A stretch of DNA of 14,445 nucleotides, from assembly GCA_046727715.1 (NCBI GenBank), contig JBKPDC010000160.1, positions 1-14,445 of the forward strand, given 5' to 3'. A program made the position numbers and the translations under genes. Source of the stretch: CAVQLX01 sp046727715 (GTDB lineage Bacteria; Desulfobacterota; Binatia; DP-6). Shown here in pieces: positions 13,008 through 14,445 of the stretch (its first letter is position 1; each line of letters opens with the position of its first letter). Under the pieces are notes generated by a model. It saw nothing but the letters and a program-made list of their open reading frames with translations, was not told where the DNA came from and did not search any database.

Positions 13008-13814
13008 GTGGGCTCGGCAAATCTGGGCGGAGGAGGTGCCGCGGCGTTGCACGCGCTCCAGGCGCTCGTACAGACGGCCGCCCGGGTGCTGCACGACATG
13101 CTCCGCAGCCTCCTACCGCTGCGCGGGCCGGGTTCCGCGCGCACGCCTGCTCGGGTCGAGTCGCGAGTGGCGATCCCGGACGTGCCTGGAAGCGGCCAGA
13201 CGCGGCGGGCGGGCGCGGGGCAGACTGCCGCAGCGCCTCAGGATCGGGCGCTCGCACCCGATACCGAGCCGGCCCATACGTACGGACAGGGCCGCGTGGT
13301 CCTCGTCGCGCGCGACCCGTGGTCGCTGTTCGCGTACTGGGAGATCCCGCCCATGCGCCGCGTCGAGGTGCTGCGCTCCCTGGCGGCGGACGGCGAAGCT
13401 GCGCAGGAGATCCTGCGCGTCTTCGAGACGGCCCGGATTCCCCCCCCGTTCCGGGACATCGAGTTCGCGCCCGGCGCGGGCTGGGCGAACGTCGCGGTCG
13501 AGCACGCGGGACGGACGTATCGCGTCGAGGTCGGCCTGCGCACCGTGAGCGGCCGCTTCGTGCCGCTCGCAACGTCCAACCTCGTCTCGACGCCTGCCGC
13601 CGAGCCGTCGGACGACACGTCGGTGCGCTGGGTCGCGCTCGACGCGGACGGCTCCACACGCGAGGTCGCCGTGGCGTGGCACGGTCGCCGGGTGGCGACG
13701 CCGCGGCACGCGACGGCGCTCGACGGGCCGGCACGCATGGGCGCTGGTCGCCCCGGGTCGAGCGAGGCGCTGCCACCCGGCCCCCGTGCCAGCGACGCCC
13801 TCCCGATCCGCTGA
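13008..13814 (+). CDS. DUF4912 domain protein
   Basis: This 268-residue protein has a DUF4912 core at about residues 95-205, recognised from VVLVARDPWSLFAYWEIP (97-114) and the later INVxVEH-like stretch (WANVAVEHAGRTYRVEVGL). DUF4912 has a predicted beta-rich fold and is often encoded beside GH57 branching enzymes and glycogen genes, as here. A carbohydrate-binding or regulatory role is suspected but not proven. Residues 1-40 are helical and 41-95 are Pro/Ala/Arg-rich, probably disordered. The last 60 residues are also low complexity. GTG 13008 fits the promoter spacing; TTG 13047 has an AGGAGG at a suitable distance and is the alternative, removing 13 residues. The GH57 gene follows after 10 bases. 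Confidence 0.8.
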   Translation: MGSANLGGGGAAALHALQALVQTAARVLHDMLRSLLPLRGPGSARTPARVESRVAIPDVPGSGQTRRAGAGQTAAAPQDRALAPDTEPAHTYGQGRVVLVARDPWSLFAYWEIPPMRRVEVLRSLAADGEAAQEILRVFETARIPPPFRDIEFAPGAGWANVAVEHAGRTYRVEVGLRTVSGRFVPLATSNLVSTPAAEPSDDTSVRWVALDADGSTREVAVAWHGRRVATPRHATALDGPARMGAGRPGSSEALPPGPRASDALPIR

Positions 13815-13824
13815 TCGCCGCGCC

Positions 13825-14445
13825 ATGGGTGACGCCCGGGTGGCGCTGGTCCTCCACGCCCACCTCCCGTTCGTGCGCCATCCCGAGCACCGGGAGTTCC
13901 TCGAGGAGCGCTGGCTGTTCGAAGCCATCACGGAGTCCTACCTTCCCCTGCTCGACGTGCTCGACGGGCTGGAGCGCGATGGCGTGGCCGCACACCTCAC
14001 CCTGTCGCTCAGCCCGACGCTCACGGCCATGCTCACCGATCCGCTGCTGCGCGAGCGGTACCGCTGGCACCTCGACGCCCTCGTCGCGCTGACTGAACGG
14101 GAAGCCGAGCGCACCCGGAGTGAGCCCGCGTGGTACCGGCCTGCGGCGCTATACCGCGAACGCCTCTGGCGGGCGCGCGACCGCTTCCTCGGTCACTGGC
14201 GACAGGATCTGGTCGGCGCCTTCCGCGGCTTCGAGGAGCGCGGCCGGCTGGAGATCGCCACGACGGCCGCGACCCACGCCGTTCTGCCGCTGCTGTCCGC
14301 GACCCCGGAATACGTCCGCGCCCAGATCGCCGTGGGCATGGCCGAGCACCGCCGCCATTTCTCGCGTCCCCCACGCGGGTTCTGGCTCCCTGAGTGCGCC
14401 TTCGACCCCGGGCTGGATGCCGAGCTGGCTCGCGCCGGGGTCCGC
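13825..14445 (+). CDS. GH57 1,4-alpha-glucan branching enzyme (partial, C-terminus outside window)
   Basis: The frame is open from ATG 13825 to the window edge, giving 207 residues. It begins with the GH57 motif 1, VALVLHAHLPFVRHPE (residues 6-21), in which the histidines contribute to the active site, and reaches motif 2, GFWLPECAF. Between them lie FLEERWLFEAITESYLPLL and SLSPTLTAML, typical of the branching-enzyme/DUF1957 subgroup rather than of GH57 amylases. The enzyme transfers short alpha-1,4 chains to alpha-1,6 positions in cytoplasmic glycogen-like glucan. The catalytic nucleophile (motif 3) and acid (motif 4) lie beyond the edge and cannot be checked. The gene is probably co-transcribed with the DUF4912 gene 10 bases upstream. 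GH57 branching enzymes are usually above 500 residues, so well over half is missing here. Confidence 0.92.
   Translation, partial: MGDARVALVLHAHLPFVRHPEHREFLEERWLFEAITESYLPLLDVLDGLERDGVAAHLTLSLSPTLTAMLTDPLLRERYRWHLDALVALTEREAERTRSEPAWYRPAALYRERLWRARDRFLGHWRQDLVGAFRGFEERGRLEIATTAATHAVLPLLSATPEYVRAQIAVGMAEHRRHFSRPPRGFWLPECAFDPGLDAELARAGVR

Noticed and set aside
1..14445. CRISPR arrays, tRNA or rRNA genes, insertion sequences, phage genes, restriction or toxin-antitoxin modules
   Set aside because: No regular repeats, no cloverleaf-like conserved arms, no transposase or integrase motifs; the window is ordinary chromosomal gene content.

Overview
The window is about 14.4 kb of very GC-rich (roughly 70% by eye), densely coded bacterial chromosome. 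Sixteen protein genes can be supported and two of them run off the window edges. No rRNA, tRNA, insertion sequence, prophage or CRISPR array was seen. The largest gap between genes is 177 bases. The mix suggests a free-living, high-GC environmental bacterium of the Deltaproteobacteria/Binatota/Rokubacteria type: an actinobacterial/archaeal-type inositol-phosphate synthase, paired family III CoA transferases, a DUF4912 + GH57 glucan branching pair, an Alvin-type ferredoxin and a DapF-like epimerase. That assignment is inference from gene content, not proof.

Layout. Positions 1-2903 (minus strand) form an apparent operon: myo-inositol-1-phosphate synthase, a CDP-alcohol phosphatidyltransferase, a 60-residue membrane protein and a UPF0104/LPG-synthase-TM-like membrane protein (partial). 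Together they look like a pathway that makes an inositol phospholipid and possibly moves or modifies it. Positions 3018-4486 (minus) hold an 8Fe ferredoxin and, upstream of it, the Mrp/ApbC Fe-S carrier ATPase. Positions 4569-7338 (plus) hold a polyprenyl diphosphate synthase, the molybdenum-cofactor enzyme MoaA and an unrecognised 226-residue protein. Positions 7516-10177 (plus) hold an unrecognised 82-residue protein followed by two family III CoA transferases, with 4-base overlaps throughout. A Na+/Ca2+ exchanger-like membrane protein (10185-11495, minus) is divergent from a diaminopimelate epimerase homologue (11565-12425, plus). Next come a lone PTS EIIA domain protein (12486-12962), a DUF4912 protein (13008-13814) and the start of a GH57 glucan branching enzyme (13825 to the edge).

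Two observations stand out. First, the DapF homologue has serine in place of both catalytic cysteines, while the rest of the active-site framework is kept. Second, nearly every gene that begins a transcription unit has a TTG-type -35 hexamer about 35-40 bases upstream of its start codon. In most cases a recognisable -10 hexamer lies 17 bases further on and ends only 6-11 bases before the start codon, and these genes generally lack a Shine-Dalgarno sequence. This suggests that leaderless or near-leaderless mRNAs are common in this organism. The inositol operon is the clear exception, having a promoter about 50 bases upstream and a good Shine-Dalgarno.
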